Part shown: piece by piece, positions 42,597 to 51,285 of the stretch
Position numbering within the stretch: position 1 is the stretch's first letter
Layout of the letters: each line of letters begins with the position of its first letter
Assembly (NCBI GenBank): GCA_900770925.1
Contig: CAAGLY010000013.1
Location: forward strand, 1 to 64,000
Reading direction: 5' to 3'
Length of the DNA: 64,000 bases
Origin: Bacilli bacterium
Lineage (GTDB): Bacteria > Bacillota_I > Bacilli_A > RFN20 > CAG-288
The notes under the pieces: generated by a model
Seen by the model: only the letters and a program-made list of their open reading frames with translations
What the model was told of the DNA's origin: nothing
Database searches by the model: none
Position numbers and translations under genes: made by a program

Positions 42597-43343
42597 TTAA
42601 TCTAGGATCTTTACCGGCCTGAAACCGAGATAGTCACCAGAGGCAAAGGTATAAAGGATTCCGTTATGTTCTCCCCGGATAGAGTCATGGAAGTGCTCTT
42701 CGCCATGGCAATGGGAGTAGACAACCTGTTCGACCTGATATTTCTCGGCTATTTTCGTAAATACAGAATCGCTCTGAAGGATATTCGTTGGCGGATAATG
42801 AAGGAACCTGATGAATTTATGGTATCCGGCTTTGATGGCAGCTGCGAATGATAGTTCAAGCCGCCTGGCTTCCCGGTTAATGAGCTTCTCGCTCTGTTTT
42901 TCCTGTGCCTCATCAAACCCGACAATCCGATTATTCCGCTTGTCGATATAAAACGGACCTTCGAAGGTGAAACCTTTTGTTCCGACTAGTGCATAATCCT
43001 GATAGACGGCAAAATTATTCTGGAGGAAAAAGAGACGGTCTTTATAGAGTTCATTCAGTTTACCAGTCTTATTTGACTCCCAGAAATGATCGTGATTGCC
43101 TCTTAGGAGGATCTTATGGCCGGGCAAGGATAGAATAAAATCCAGGTCCTTGCCAGCTTCCTGAATATCCTTGCCCCAGGAATGATCTCCGGTTAACACT
43201 AAAGTATCTTCCTCTTTGACAAGGGAAGCGATATTTCTCTTTGCTTTTTCTTCGTGATTCACCCAGACCTTACCGAATTTATCCATAGATTTATCCGGAT
43301 TAGAGAAACTGAGATGAAGGTCTCCTAATGCATAAAGTGCCAT
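42597..43343 (-). CDS. Metallophosphoesterase (YkuE/MPP type)
   Basis: A 248-residue calcineurin-like phosphoesterase. Metal-binding blocks: GDLHLS, GDHSWG, RGNHDHFW, HYPPT and SHCHGEEH. LPGHKILLRGNHD is the classic core. FI-AGG-FLHYPP has the AGG where relatives have Met (I.MMHYPP). Cytosolic; substrate unknown. Confidence 0.85.
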   Translation of the reverse strand: MALYALGDLHLSFSNPDKSMDKFGKVWVNHEEKAKRNIASLVKEEDTLVLTGDHSWGKDIQEAGKDLDFILSLPGHKILLRGNHDHFWESNKTGKLNELYKDRLFFLQNNFAVYQDYALVGTKGFTFEGPFYIDKRNNRIVGFDEAQEKQSEKLINREARRLELSFAAAIKAGYHKFIRFLHYPPTNILQSDSVFTKIAEKYQVEQVVYSHCHGEEHFHDSIRGEHNGILYTFASGDYLGFRPVKILD

Positions 43344-43400
43344 AGTTATCCCCGTTAATTAGTATATTCCAGGAAGCCTTCCTTTTCATCATCCGCTTGC

Positions 43401-43429
43401 TTGAATGGCTTTAGGAATCTAGCTAAAAT
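43401..43429 (+). promoter_or_regulatory. Promoter giving a leaderless transcript
   Basis: TTGAAT (43401-43406), 17-nt spacer, TAAAAT (43424-43429), and only 6 nt to the ATG at 43436. Confidence 0.65.
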
Positions 43430-43435
43430 TAGATT

Positions 43436-44191
43436 ATGAAAAAAGAAAACCGTTTTCTCCTGCTTTCCTTTGTCTCCTCTCTTTTTCTCTGCCTCGGTTT
43501 TTCTTTCCTTCCCATTCAGAACTGGGTCAGTTCATTGTGGAAGTCCAATCTGATTGAATCTTCCTTTTATTTTATTCTCCTAGCCTTAATCTTCTTTGAC
43601 TGTAGAAAATACCTGCGCAAAGAGAAAAAAGACCATCCCTCTTTTTTCTATTCCGTTCCTTTTCTTCTGGTCTGTTCCTCAAACCTTCTTTATGTCCTCT
43701 GTTTCAGACAGAAAGTAACCGATTCATTTAACCCAAGTGTCTTCTTCACTAGTCTTCTAGTAAGGATAATTAAAGTCAGGATAGAGGAGCTGCTTTTCCG
43801 TGTCCTTCTTCTGCAGTTTTTAGATTCTGTCAGGAAGGACACGAAACAGAAAAGAATCCTCCTGATTTTCATTATCTCCCTCTGCTTTGGATTAAGGCAC
43901 CTTGTCAATCTATACGGAAAAAGTCCTCTTCCTGTTCTAGAACAGGTCGGATACACCTTCTTCCTCTCTCTCTTCCTGACTAGCTATACCCTTTTCTATT
44001 CTTCTATCCTTATCTCAATCCTTTACCACTTCCTCTTTAACTTCCTCAACCAGCTCATCATCACTACCTTCTTTACACTTAATACCGATACTTATTATCT
44101 TCTCTTCTCTATCGGGGCAGGACTTATCGTTCTTCTCTTCTATCTCATCTGTTCTATAATCAGAGGCAAAGGAAAGAAAAAGAATGCTTAA
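43436..44191 (+). CDS. CPBP-family intramembrane protease
   Basis: 251 residues, about seven TM helices. The ABI/CPBP motifs are VRIEELLFRVLLLQ (E-E-x-x-x-R; preceded by AGG codons that as Met restore helix hydrophobicity), FGL-x-HLVNL (x = AGG; family FGLLH...N) and YHFLFNFLNQ (H..N). CPBP proteins cleave prenylated or other membrane substrates or serve as bacteriocin immunity factors. It overlaps lgt by 8 nt, so it is co-translated with it. Confidence 0.75.
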   Translation: MKKENRFLLLSFVSSLFLCLGFSFLPIQNWVSSLWKSNLIESSFYFILLALIFFDCRKYLRKEKKDHPSFFYSVPFLLVCSSNLLYVLCFRQKVTDSFNPSVFFTSLLVRIIKVRIEELLFRVLLLQFLDSVRKDTKQKRILLIFIISLCFGLRHLVNLYGKSPLPVLEQVGYTFFLSLFLTSYTLFYSSILISILYHFLFNFLNQLIITTFFTLNTDTYYLLFSIGAGLIVLLFYLICSIIRGKGKKKNA

Positions 44192-44951
44192 CCTCCCTTT
44201 TGACTTATATCCTATCCTGATTGCCCTTTCTATTCTCATCGATAGGATCCTTATTGAAGTCTATTTCCGGAAAAACAGACTCGGAAAGAATAACGCCATT
44301 GCTTTCGAACTGAACCTAGTAATCGCTGCCTTTAGGGGAGTAATCGGCGGAATACTAAGGCAGAATCTATATGACTTCATTGAAAACCCAAAAAATTATC
44401 GGTTCACCTGGGCAAGGACCTTCTTCGGAGGTCTGCTATTCGGAGCAGGAAGTTTTCTGATCGGATATTTTCTCATTATCCGGAAGAAGTATCCTCAGTC
44501 CTTATCTCCGATTCTTACTTTAGCAGGAGCCTGTATTCCCTTAAGCCACGGAATAGGAAGAATCGGATGTGTCCTAGATGGATGCTGCTACGGAAAAGAG
44601 ATTCCTTCCTCCTCTCCTTTTTACCTGATGGGAATCAAGTTCAATACCACCAGTACAAAAGTCTATCCGACAAATCTCTTTGAATCCGTTTTTCTTCTGC
44701 TATTAGCTTCTATCCTGCTTTACCTGGCATTCAAGAAACATAGCCAGTACACACTTCCTATCTATAGGATCAGCTATGGAATCTTCCGTTTTCTGATTGA
44801 GTTCCTCCGCGGAGATCACCGCGGAAGCTTTATCCCCGGAATCAGTCCGAGTCAGTTCTGGGCAATCCTCCTTCTTATCGGAGGCATTGTTTACCTTTCT
44901 ATCCTTCTCTTCCGGGCAAAGAAAAAGAATAGCCAGAAGCCATCTAAATAA
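44184..44951 (+). CDS. lgt: Prolipoprotein diacylglyceryl transferase
   Basis: The membrane enzyme that lipidates lipobox Cys residues; substrates in this window include AtpF, MglB, the galactose sensor and at least three unknown lipoproteins. The signature is HGIGRIGCVLDGCCYGKE (Arg is AGA) and later VYPTNLFES and FLIEFLRGDHRGSF. WA-AGG-TFFGGLLFG matches the GMTFYGG segment with Met. 255 residues, seven TM helices. The stop codon is followed 4 nt later by the first palindrome copy. Confidence 0.92.
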   Translation: MLNLPFDLYPILIALSILIDRILIEVYFRKNRLGKNNAIAFELNLVIAAFRGVIGGILRQNLYDFIENPKNYRFTWARTFFGGLLFGAGSFLIGYFLIIRKKYPQSLSPILTLAGACIPLSHGIGRIGCVLDGCCYGKEIPSSSPFYLMGIKFNTTSTKVYPTNLFESVFLLLLASILLYLAFKKHSQYTLPIYRISYGIFRFLIEFLRGDHRGSFIPGISPSQFWAILLLIGGIVYLSILLFRAKKKNSQKPSK

Positions 44952-44955
44952 CTCA

Positions 44956-45007
44956 TCTACTTAGTAACTTAGTTAGTAACTTGACTTACTAAGTAAGTTG
45001 CTAAGTA
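44956..45007. repeat. 52-bp palindromic repeat, copy A
   Basis: The sequence is nearly self-complementary over 50 bp (outer arms ACTTAGTAACTTA / TAAGTTGCTAAGT). It differs from copy B (46451-46502) at a single base (G at 45000, A at 46495). It starts 4 nt after the lgt stop and ends 32 nt before the ATG of the AlbA-domain gene. Confidence 0.9.
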
Positions 45008-45039
45008 TCACTCATTTATGCTATACTTTTTTTAGAAAA

Positions 45040-46446
45040 ATGAACTTTATAGACCTAAAAGAAGGAATACCTTTTGAAACAACCCAAGTTGAATTCAAAG
45101 AAAGACTGAATCATAAAGATAGCTTTTCCTATCTGAAAACAGTCTGCTCTTTTGCAAACACAAATGGTGGCTTTCTTTTCATCGGAGTCAACGACACCAA
45201 TCGTGAACTAAACGGAAGGGACATCCACACCGCCGAGCAGGAAGTAAATTATCTGCTTGCTAATTGCGCAGAGCATCTTGATCCAAATGTCGGATTAGAT
45301 TTTTCCTATTTAAGCTATACAGAGGGAAAATATCAGAAATGGATTGTCCGAGTCAAAGTAAAAGAATCTAACCAAAAGCCAGTCCTACTCGGATACCAGA
45401 AGAGGGTAACTGCCTTTATCCGCAAAGAGGGAAGATCAATAGCCGCCACTGCAGACGAAATCCGAGCTAGGTTAATCTCCTCATCCTCTTCCTCCTTCGA
45501 TTCATTCGAAACAGATGATCACTTTGATAGCAAAGACTTTTCCGTTCTGTTTAACAGCTACCGGCAAGAGAATAACGGGAGGGAGCTTTCTTTAGCGAGA
45601 CTCCAATCCATCGGTTTTGTCACCGAAAACGGATATCTGACAAAGGGAGCTTTGCTTTTTAAGGATAGCTGCTTCGATCCAATAACCACTATTCATCTCC
45701 GCTATTGGAAAGGATTAGATAAAAGTTCTGACACTAGGTTAGACAACAAGGAGATGGTTGGAAATCTAATCACACAGAGAAAGAACAGGATTGATTTCAT
45801 CTTGCGCCATTCAGAAACCGGAATTAAGAAAACCTTATATAGTGGGGAAAAGATTGCTTCTTATCCTGAACTAGCAATACGTGAAGCAGTTACCAATGCA
45901 TTAGCTCATCGAAATTATTTTAGGCACGGAATGGAGATAGGAGTTGATATCTTTGATGACCGAGTCGAAATCCTTTCTCCTGGGTCCGCTTATGGAGGAA
46001 AGATAAGGAAAGGTGATAAAGATCTCCTATCCTTATATCCATGGAGACGGAATCAGATTATCTGCAATGTCTTTTCTCTCCTACACAGGAGGGAGAAAAG
46101 TCGATCGGGATTTGAAAAAATCAGGGCAAGCTATCATCTCTATTCTTCCGACCGGCAGCCAGTCATAGACTGCGATGAGACGGTTTTCAAGATTACCTTA
46201 TTTGATTGCCTCTATGAATCCCCTAGGGATAAGATTAAAAAGAACGGAAATCAGAATTATCAGGAAATCATCGCCTTCTGTTCTGTTCCGAAATCTGCGG
46301 TCGAGATAGCCAACCATCTCGGTATCCAATCTAATTCCAGTTTCCGACTCAAATATATCAAGCCTCTGCTTGACTCGGATCTTCTTTTCCGTATCGGAAA
46401 AGAGAATAGTCCGAAGCAGAAATATACTTCTGTTAAACCGAACTAG
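45040..46446 (+). CDS. AlbA_2/Schlafen-type protein with C-terminal HATPase-like domain
   Basis: About 468 residues. The N-terminal AlbA_2 domain has the pattern ETTQVEFKERLN..DSFSYLKTVCSFANTNGGFLFIGVND, and the C-terminal part YPELAIREAVTNALAHRNYF-x-HG...V.IFDDRVEILSPGS, then LLH-x-x-EKSRSGFEKI-x-ASY (x = AGG; family M.R.GSGI.RI). Such proteins act as transcription regulators or in phage defence. The frame opens at 44998, but the first 14 codons are unlike the family, and TGCTATACT sits 11-12 nt before the ATG at 45040. The gene is bracketed by the two 52-bp repeats. Confidence 0.8.
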   Translation: MNFIDLKEGIPFETTQVEFKERLNHKDSFSYLKTVCSFANTNGGFLFIGVNDTNRELNGRDIHTAEQEVNYLLANCAEHLDPNVGLDFSYLSYTEGKYQKWIVRVKVKESNQKPVLLGYQKRVTAFIRKEGRSIAATADEIRARLISSSSSSFDSFETDDHFDSKDFSVLFNSYRQENNGRELSLARLQSIGFVTENGYLTKGALLFKDSCFDPITTIHLRYWKGLDKSSDTRLDNKEMVGNLITQRKNRIDFILRHSETGIKKTLYSGEKIASYPELAIREAVTNALAHRNYFRHGMEIGVDIFDDRVEILSPGSAYGGKIRKGDKDLLSLYPWRRNQIICNVFSLLHRREKSRSGFEKIRASYHLYSSDRQPVIDCDETVFKITLFDCLYESPRDKIKKNGNQNYQEIIAFCSVPKSAVEIANHLGIQSNSSFRLKYIKPLLDSDLLFRIGKENSPKQKYTSVKPN

Positions 46447-46450
46447 GCTC

Positions 46451-46502
46451 TCTACTTAGTAACTTAGTTAGTAACTTGACTTACTAAGTAAGTTACTAAG
46501 TA
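46451..46502. repeat. 52-bp palindromic repeat, copy B
   Basis: 51 of 52 bases identical and in the same orientation as copy A, located 4 nt after the stop codon of the AlbA-domain gene. There is no T-run, so it is not a typical terminator. Confidence 0.9.
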
Positions 46503-46522
46503 CAGCACCAATCCGCTAAGAT

Positions 46523-47386
46523 CTACTCCCTCAATCCTAGGAATCTTCCCATATCTTCGAAAGTATCAGCCCTAAAAAGACATTCCTTGTCTAATCCGGA
46601 AGCATAGAGGTTTCCGTCTTTGAACCCGATAACATTAAAGCCTGCTGTTCTAGCCGAGATGACTCCGGCAGAAGAATCCTCAATGACAATAGCCTGGCTT
46701 TTGTCCTGGATTGAGAGTCCGAGTGCAAGCTCGGCATAAATCCATGGATGAGGCTTGCTTGCCCTTTCCCCTAAAGTGCCATAGCTTCCTTTTTCTTTCT
46801 GCTTTCCGCCAGTGATGATGGCGTCATAAAAATCCGTCGGTTTTCCAAGTCCGAGAAGAGAAAAGGCCGATTCGATTTCTCCTATCGCTTTATAATCCAG
46901 TCCGCTAGTCGCAAGTCCGATCTGTATTTCTTTATTTTTAAGGCAGAAAAGAAACTCTTTCAGTCCTTCTCTTGGCTGAAAGGCATCTGTCTTTTCCTTT
47001 CCGGAACGGATTCTTTCTAGTCTTTCTTTGGTTAAAGCATGATAGACCTTCAAGGCATCATTCCTAGAGACAGGAATCTTATATTTCTCTAAGCAATAGG
47101 ATAAATGCTCCGCCGTTGTGAATCCGGATACATAAGGAAGGTCATCTTCCGATAAGGTGAAATCAGGATGATGAGATACTTTCCCGATTGTTTCCTGAAT
47201 CCTTCTGATCCAGAACTCTTCGCTCTTTACGCTTGTTCCGTCAAGATCCATCCTGACATAGCGGACAGGCTTAGAAAAAGGAACCGTTTTCCTTTTATAA
47301 ATACAGTCTACTCCGCCCTGATTGACCTCAACGTCTGTATCCTGTCCATCCTGACTGAATCGGATTCCATTGACTCGGTAATTCAT
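46523..47386 (-). CDS. HAD-family phosphatase/phosphoglucomutase-like protein
   Basis: 287 residues. After an unusual 45-residue N-terminal beta-rich extension comes motif I MDLDGTSV, then a helical cap, motif II ATSGLD, motif III SKPHPWIY and motif IV VIEDSSAGVISARTAG, the beta-phosphoglucomutase-like arrangement. The extension with GGVDCIYKRK is not typical of the family. Substrate unknown, probably a sugar phosphate. Convergent with the AlbA-domain gene across repeat copy B. Confidence 0.8.
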   Translation of the reverse strand: MNYRVNGIRFSQDGQDTDVEVNQGGVDCIYKRKTVPFSKPVRYVRMDLDGTSVKSEEFWIRRIQETIGKVSHHPDFTLSEDDLPYVSGFTTAEHLSYCLEKYKIPVSRNDALKVYHALTKERLERIRSGKEKTDAFQPREGLKEFLFCLKNKEIQIGLATSGLDYKAIGEIESAFSLLGLGKPTDFYDAIITGGKQKEKGSYGTLGERASKPHPWIYAELALGLSIQDKSQAIVIEDSSAGVISARTAGFNVIGFKDGNLYASGLDKECLFRADTFEDMGRFLGLRE

Positions 47387-47557
47387 CTCTTTATCCTCTT
47401 TGATATTCTATCATTTCCACAGCCATCCTTGATAAAAGAAGACTCCTCAAAATCCAAGAAAAGTGCCTTATTCTTTTTGAGATTTGCCTCTCAGGAAGCT
47501 TGTTTTCATGCTAATATGATAGAAGAATAAAGATGCCGGAAAAGAAAGGATATTACG

Positions 47558-48457
47558 ATGAATAGAATCCTGATTGACTTAACGATATTAACCGATGATG
47601 AACAGAAAAAAGCCGGATACGGAATCAAGCTTTTCAAGCAGAAAAAAGAAAATACCGAACTTATCTTAGTTGGAAAAATAGATAATCTTCTGACCTTAGA
47701 TTCCTTCCAAGGAATAACGATAATTAACTATAAGGATAAAGAAGAAGCCTTAGAATTCTGCTTTGCCCAAGTCAAAGAGAAAAAGTGTGATGCCATCGTT
47801 TCTTTCCGTGACCGCTTAGAAATGGCAGCAGCTTCGAATAAGTTCCTTATTCAGAAAGAGCCGTCTCCTCTTTATGTCACTTCCTATGCAAATGCCTATA
47901 CCGGAAAATGGACTCTGTTAGGGGATTTCGGCTATCAGACAAATCCAAGCGAGAGCGATTATCTGAACTACTTAACCGAAAGGAAGACTATTCTTCTTAA
48001 GTTCAACGGCAGGAAGAATCCCGTTGCCAGATTTCTCCTTCCATCGGGATTATCAAGGGATGAAAGCATCACTTCTGTAATCCGTGAAAGGAAGAAAGAT
48101 AAATCCTATAAAGGAGAAATCGAATCCCTTCATAGGCTAGAAGCCGATTCGGATATCCTTATCGGAAATCCGAATTTAGTCTGTGCAACGATTTCCGGCA
48201 TCGAGCAAGGTATTACAATCTATAACGAATATCTTGAGCAGGGAAGGAATGCCTCTATCCAATATAAGATGGGAGGAGCTCTCATCAAGAAACTAAGACA
48301 GAAGTTTGAATCCTCAATCGATAAGAAGTTCACTTCCGGAGGAAGGCTGCTTTATGGGTTTGATAAACCGGTTGTCATTATCCGAAAGGACACGGCTGCT
48401 GGCGGAATAAACGCCTGTCTGAACCTTGCGGATAATGCGGCAAATAGCCTGAAATAG
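47558..48457 (+). CDS. Divergent PlsX-like protein
   Basis: 299 residues following the layout of the acyl-phosphate synthase PlsX: ILIDLTILTDDEQ at the start (family A.DAMGGD), ELILVGK, DAIVS...RLEMAAASN (family DA.VSAGNTGA..A), LLGDFGYQTNPSESDYLNYL (family LLDVGAN.D..PE.L.QFA), YKGEIE, EADSDILIGNPNLVCATISGIEQG (family DVVV.DGFVGN..LKT.EG). Many catalytic-type residues are altered, including loss of GGD and GNTG, so it may have lost activity. Two bases separate it from the next gene. Confidence 0.6.
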   Translation: MNRILIDLTILTDDEQKKAGYGIKLFKQKKENTELILVGKIDNLLTLDSFQGITIINYKDKEEALEFCFAQVKEKKCDAIVSFRDRLEMAAASNKFLIQKEPSPLYVTSYANAYTGKWTLLGDFGYQTNPSESDYLNYLTERKTILLKFNGRKNPVARFLLPSGLSRDESITSVIRERKKDKSYKGEIESLHRLEADSDILIGNPNLVCATISGIEQGITIYNEYLEQGRNASIQYKMGGALIKKLRQKFESSIDKKFTSGGRLLYGFDKPVVIIRKDTAAGGINACLNLADNAANSLK

Positions 48458-48459
48458 CC

Positions 48460-49218
48460 ATGAATATCCTAATCAAGCTTTCTGGCATTGAAAACAAAGA
48501 AGAACTGATTACAAGGATCAAGAAAGAAGCCTTAGACAGCTCTTCCTCTTTCGAATTCTATTTGGATTGTCCTTCTAGTGAATTTACAAAATTCGAAGGG
48601 TTCGATAAAATCCATCGTTTTCAGAATGATGGGGTTGCTCTTTCTGCTGTTATCCAGAAAAAGGAAGAGACAGATGGCCCGATTCTTTATCCTTTAAACA
48701 GTTTAAATGATAAGCCTTCCTATCTTTTTGTCCTCAATAAGGAGAACGATTCCGTTGCCGAAAAGAGGATTAGCACCTTTTACTCTTTTGTCAAAGAAGA
48801 TAGCCTCACTATATCTCTTTTCTCTAACAGCTTATTTAGTGAAGGGTATCCGATTAAGGAAAACTGGAATAAAGAATCCGTCACTGAGCTATTCACGAAA
48901 GAAAACTCCTTCTCCGTCTTAAGCCAGTACGATTTTCAGCTCCTCTCGGATGCTTTCCTTACCATTAAGGCATTCAAGAAGAAAGAAAAAGAGAGCAAGA
49001 AGACCCTATTTTCCGATGTCGGGAACTACTTCTTCAAGAACTACATGTCTCACCCTAAGGATCTGACAAGGGAATTAATGCTTTCTTCCTATGGTAGGAC
49101 ATGGAAGGAAGAGGTCCTTTATTTCCAGATAACAAAAAAAGGAACAAGGAAAGAGTATCTTTCCCTGTTCCGGCTTAGGAAACTCTATCAGAAGAATCAC
49201 TTAACAATCTTAAAATAA
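48460..49218 (+). CDS. Unknown protein downstream of the PlsX-like gene
   Basis: 252 residues, acidic N-terminus and lysine-rich C-terminus, no signal or membrane segment. Not recognised. A segment SQYDFQLLSDAFLTIKAFKKKEKE faintly recalls the VV.DGFVGN..LKT..G block of PlsX, so it could be a further degraded relative of its neighbour. It starts 2 nt after that gene and its last 22 nt overlap a convergent membrane protein gene. Confidence 0.5.
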   Translation: MNILIKLSGIENKEELITRIKKEALDSSSSFEFYLDCPSSEFTKFEGFDKIHRFQNDGVALSAVIQKKEETDGPILYPLNSLNDKPSYLFVLNKENDSVAEKRISTFYSFVKEDSLTISLFSNSLFSEGYPIKENWNKESVTELFTKENSFSVLSQYDFQLLSDAFLTIKAFKKKEKESKKTLFSDVGNYFFKNYMSHPKDLTRELMLSSYGRTWKEEVLYFQITKKGTRKEYLSLFRLRKLYQKNHLTILK

Positions 49219-49511
49219 GCAAGAAGGAAGACAAGCAAAGCCTGCAGAAGGAATAATCCGATATTAATGAAGAGAAATTTCCGATGGCCGAGTTTATCCT
49301 CAAGACGGATTTCCTTTGACAGAATATAGACAAGCAGAACTCCGGAAGCACCGAAGAAAACAGAAGAGACAAGTACTTCGCTGAGCTTATACCGTTTTCC
49401 GTCTCCCCGAACTCCTTTGACATAGGCAAGGGAAGACCTGACGCCAAAAAGAAAACCGACAAAGACAACAAAGATTGCCCAATAAGATGGAATTGAAAAG
49501 GATAGAATCAT
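49197..49511 (-). CDS. Small membrane protein, three helices
   Basis: 104 residues with TM segments at ~9-27, 48-64 and 80-100 and a basic loop between the first two (AYVKGVRGDGKRYKL). Not recognised. The 3' end overlaps the convergent gene by 22 nt. A terminator for the mgl operon lies just upstream of its start. Confidence 0.6.
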   Translation of the reverse strand: MILSFSIPSYWAIFVVFVGFLFGVRSSLAYVKGVRGDGKRYKLSEVLVSSVFFGASGVLLVYILSKEIRLEDKLGHRKFLFINIGLFLLQALLVFLLAYFKIVK

Positions 49512-49521
49512 GAGATAGAGA

Positions 49522-49552
49522 AAAAGGGCTCCGGATTAGATGGAGCCCTTCC
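49522..49552 (-). terminator. Terminator of the mgl operon
   Basis: AAGGGCTCC and GGAGCCCTT 9-bp stem followed on the minus strand by CTTTTTC; 12 nt past the mglC stop. Confidence 0.8.
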
Positions 49553-49564
49553 TTTCATTAATGT

Positions 49565-51268
49565 TTACTTCTTCTTCAGGTACTTGATGCAGTCAAGCGT
49601 GACGGCAGCAAGAATGATAACGCCCTTGATGGCGAGCTGGTAGTTTGCATCGGTGATACCAATCATCGGCAGAATGACGCAGATAGCCTGGAAGATGAGA
49701 GCGCCGATAACGACACCGGAGATCTTTCCGACACCGCCAGAGAAAGAGACACCGCCGACGACACAGGCTGCAATAGCATCGTTTTCCCTACCCTGACCTG
49801 TCCTTGCACGGACATTGCCGGAATAGATGGCGAAGATGCTACCGCCGATACCATAGTAGATACCGGCAAGAATGAAGACGCCTAATGTAACCTTGAAGAC
49901 ATTAATACCGGAGACGGCTGCTGCCTCCGGGTTACCACCGACAGCGAACCTGTTCTTACCGAATTTTGTCTTATTCCAGATAACCCACCTGACGGCAATA
50001 CCGATAATTGCCCAGAAAATCATAATCGGGAAATCGGTGCCGTCCCTAAGTCCTTTACCAGAGATAATAGCAGCGACCTTTTCATCCGGCCTTCCCGTGA
50101 ATTGGTTGCTCGTCCTACCGGCCATGAGACCGAAGGTGAAGAGCTGAGTGGCAAGAGTAGAGATGAACGGATGCCTCTTGAATTTAGCAGAGAAGAAGCC
50201 GGCTAAACCGGAAATTGCTGTACAGGAGGCGATGGAGAGAAGGAACGCAAAGACAACACGGAGGCCAAGAGGGATTCCAGAGACGTTAACGGCATGTCCG
50301 AAGAATCCTAACGCTGTCGTACCGCTTGTTGTAACAAGCCTGCCTGTAAATACGGCTGACCTACCGACTAGACGTCCGATGCTTAAGTCGGTACCGGCTA
50401 AGACAATCAAGCCGGCAACGCCGAGTGCTAAGAACCTACGTGGCGCAGTCGTGTTAAGGATAAGAATAAGGTTTGAACCATTTAAGAGGAACTCGCCAGA
50501 CTGGACTGCATAGACAATCGTTGCGATGATGATAAGAAGGAGGATAGTAAGGTATAGACCGTTTTTCAGAAGGAAGCCTTTGACCGTAAAGTTGTTGACG
50601 TAATTTTCTTTCTTCTGTTCTAACCTATAGAGAGGAGGAAGTTTTTTGTTATTGATCTTTTCCCTGTAAGAGAATTTATTGACATAGAGAGTATGAACTC
50701 TATCCTGGCATTCATCCTTTACATCCTGAAAGGCAACATTCGCATCGTTGCATTTCTGGACATATTCGACCTTGAGATCATCAAGTGCCCTCTTTTTCTG
50801 CTTATTGAATTCTTTTTCCTTGCCGGCCTCAGGTTTCTTGTTCGCCCATTCAGCTGTATAAGTTTTCCTCGCTTCTTCGTTATCTTTCTTATACTGAGCA
50901 AGTTTTGTCTCTTTTTCTGCTAAAGCAGCTTTGATGATTCCTTCGTTCTTTGCTTTTTCCTGAGCAATAAGCTTGGAATAGCTTGCCTGAATGAAATCAA
51001 TTGCCGCTTTGACCTTTTCGGCAATCTGCGGTTTCTTCTTTAAGCGGACAATATCCGCTTTCTTGATTTCTTCCTTGTCTTTAGCAATCAGCTTGTCTTT
51101 CGTCTCTTTATCAAGCTGTTTGTATTTCTTCAGATTAGCGATTTCGTTCTTCAGTTCCTCGATTTTGGTAACGCCATCCCGACGAAGATCATCGAGTTCG
51201 GCCTGCCTTTTTTCGATTTCAGGAATGAAGGACTGTTCAGTCAGAACATTTGTATTAGTCGTATCCAT
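49565..51268 (-). CDS. mglC: Galactose/methylgalactoside ABC permease with coiled-coil N-terminal extension
   Basis: 567 residues. The C-terminal ~340 residues are a normal MglC permease: PR-x-FLALGVAGLIVLAGTDLSIGRLVG-x-SAVFTG-x-L (x = AGG; family Met), WNKTKFGKNRFAVGGNPEAAAVSGIN (coupling helix), ENDAIAACVVGGVSFSGGVG. The first ~215 residues are an extra cytosolic domain: very Lys/Glu/Ala-rich heptad-like coiled coil with KKPQIAEKVKAAIDFIQ and LKVEYVQKCND segments, ending KLPPLYRLEQKKENYVNN before TM1. E. coli MglC (336 residues) has no such domain. It follows mglA by 17 nt. Confidence 0.9.
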   Translation of the reverse strand: MDTTNTNVLTEQSFIPEIEKRQAELDDLRRDGVTKIEELKNEIANLKKYKQLDKETKDKLIAKDKEEIKKADIVRLKKKPQIAEKVKAAIDFIQASYSKLIAQEKAKNEGIIKAALAEKETKLAQYKKDNEEARKTYTAEWANKKPEAGKEKEFNKQKKRALDDLKVEYVQKCNDANVAFQDVKDECQDRVHTLYVNKFSYREKINNKKLPPLYRLEQKKENYVNNFTVKGFLLKNGLYLTILLLIIIATIVYAVQSGEFLLNGSNLILILNTTAPRRFLALGVAGLIVLAGTDLSIGRLVGRSAVFTGRLVTTSGTTALGFFGHAVNVSGIPLGLRVVFAFLLSIASCTAISGLAGFFSAKFKRHPFISTLATQLFTFGLMAGRTSNQFTGRPDEKVAAIISGKGLRDGTDFPIMIFWAIIGIAVRWVIWNKTKFGKNRFAVGGNPEAAAVSGINVFKVTLGVFILAGIYYGIGGSIFAIYSGNVRARTGQGRENDAIAACVVGGVSFSGGVGKISGVVIGALIFQAICVILPMIGITDANYQLAIKGVIILAAVTLDCIKYLKKK

Positions 51269-51285
51269 TTTCTAATTTCTCCTCT

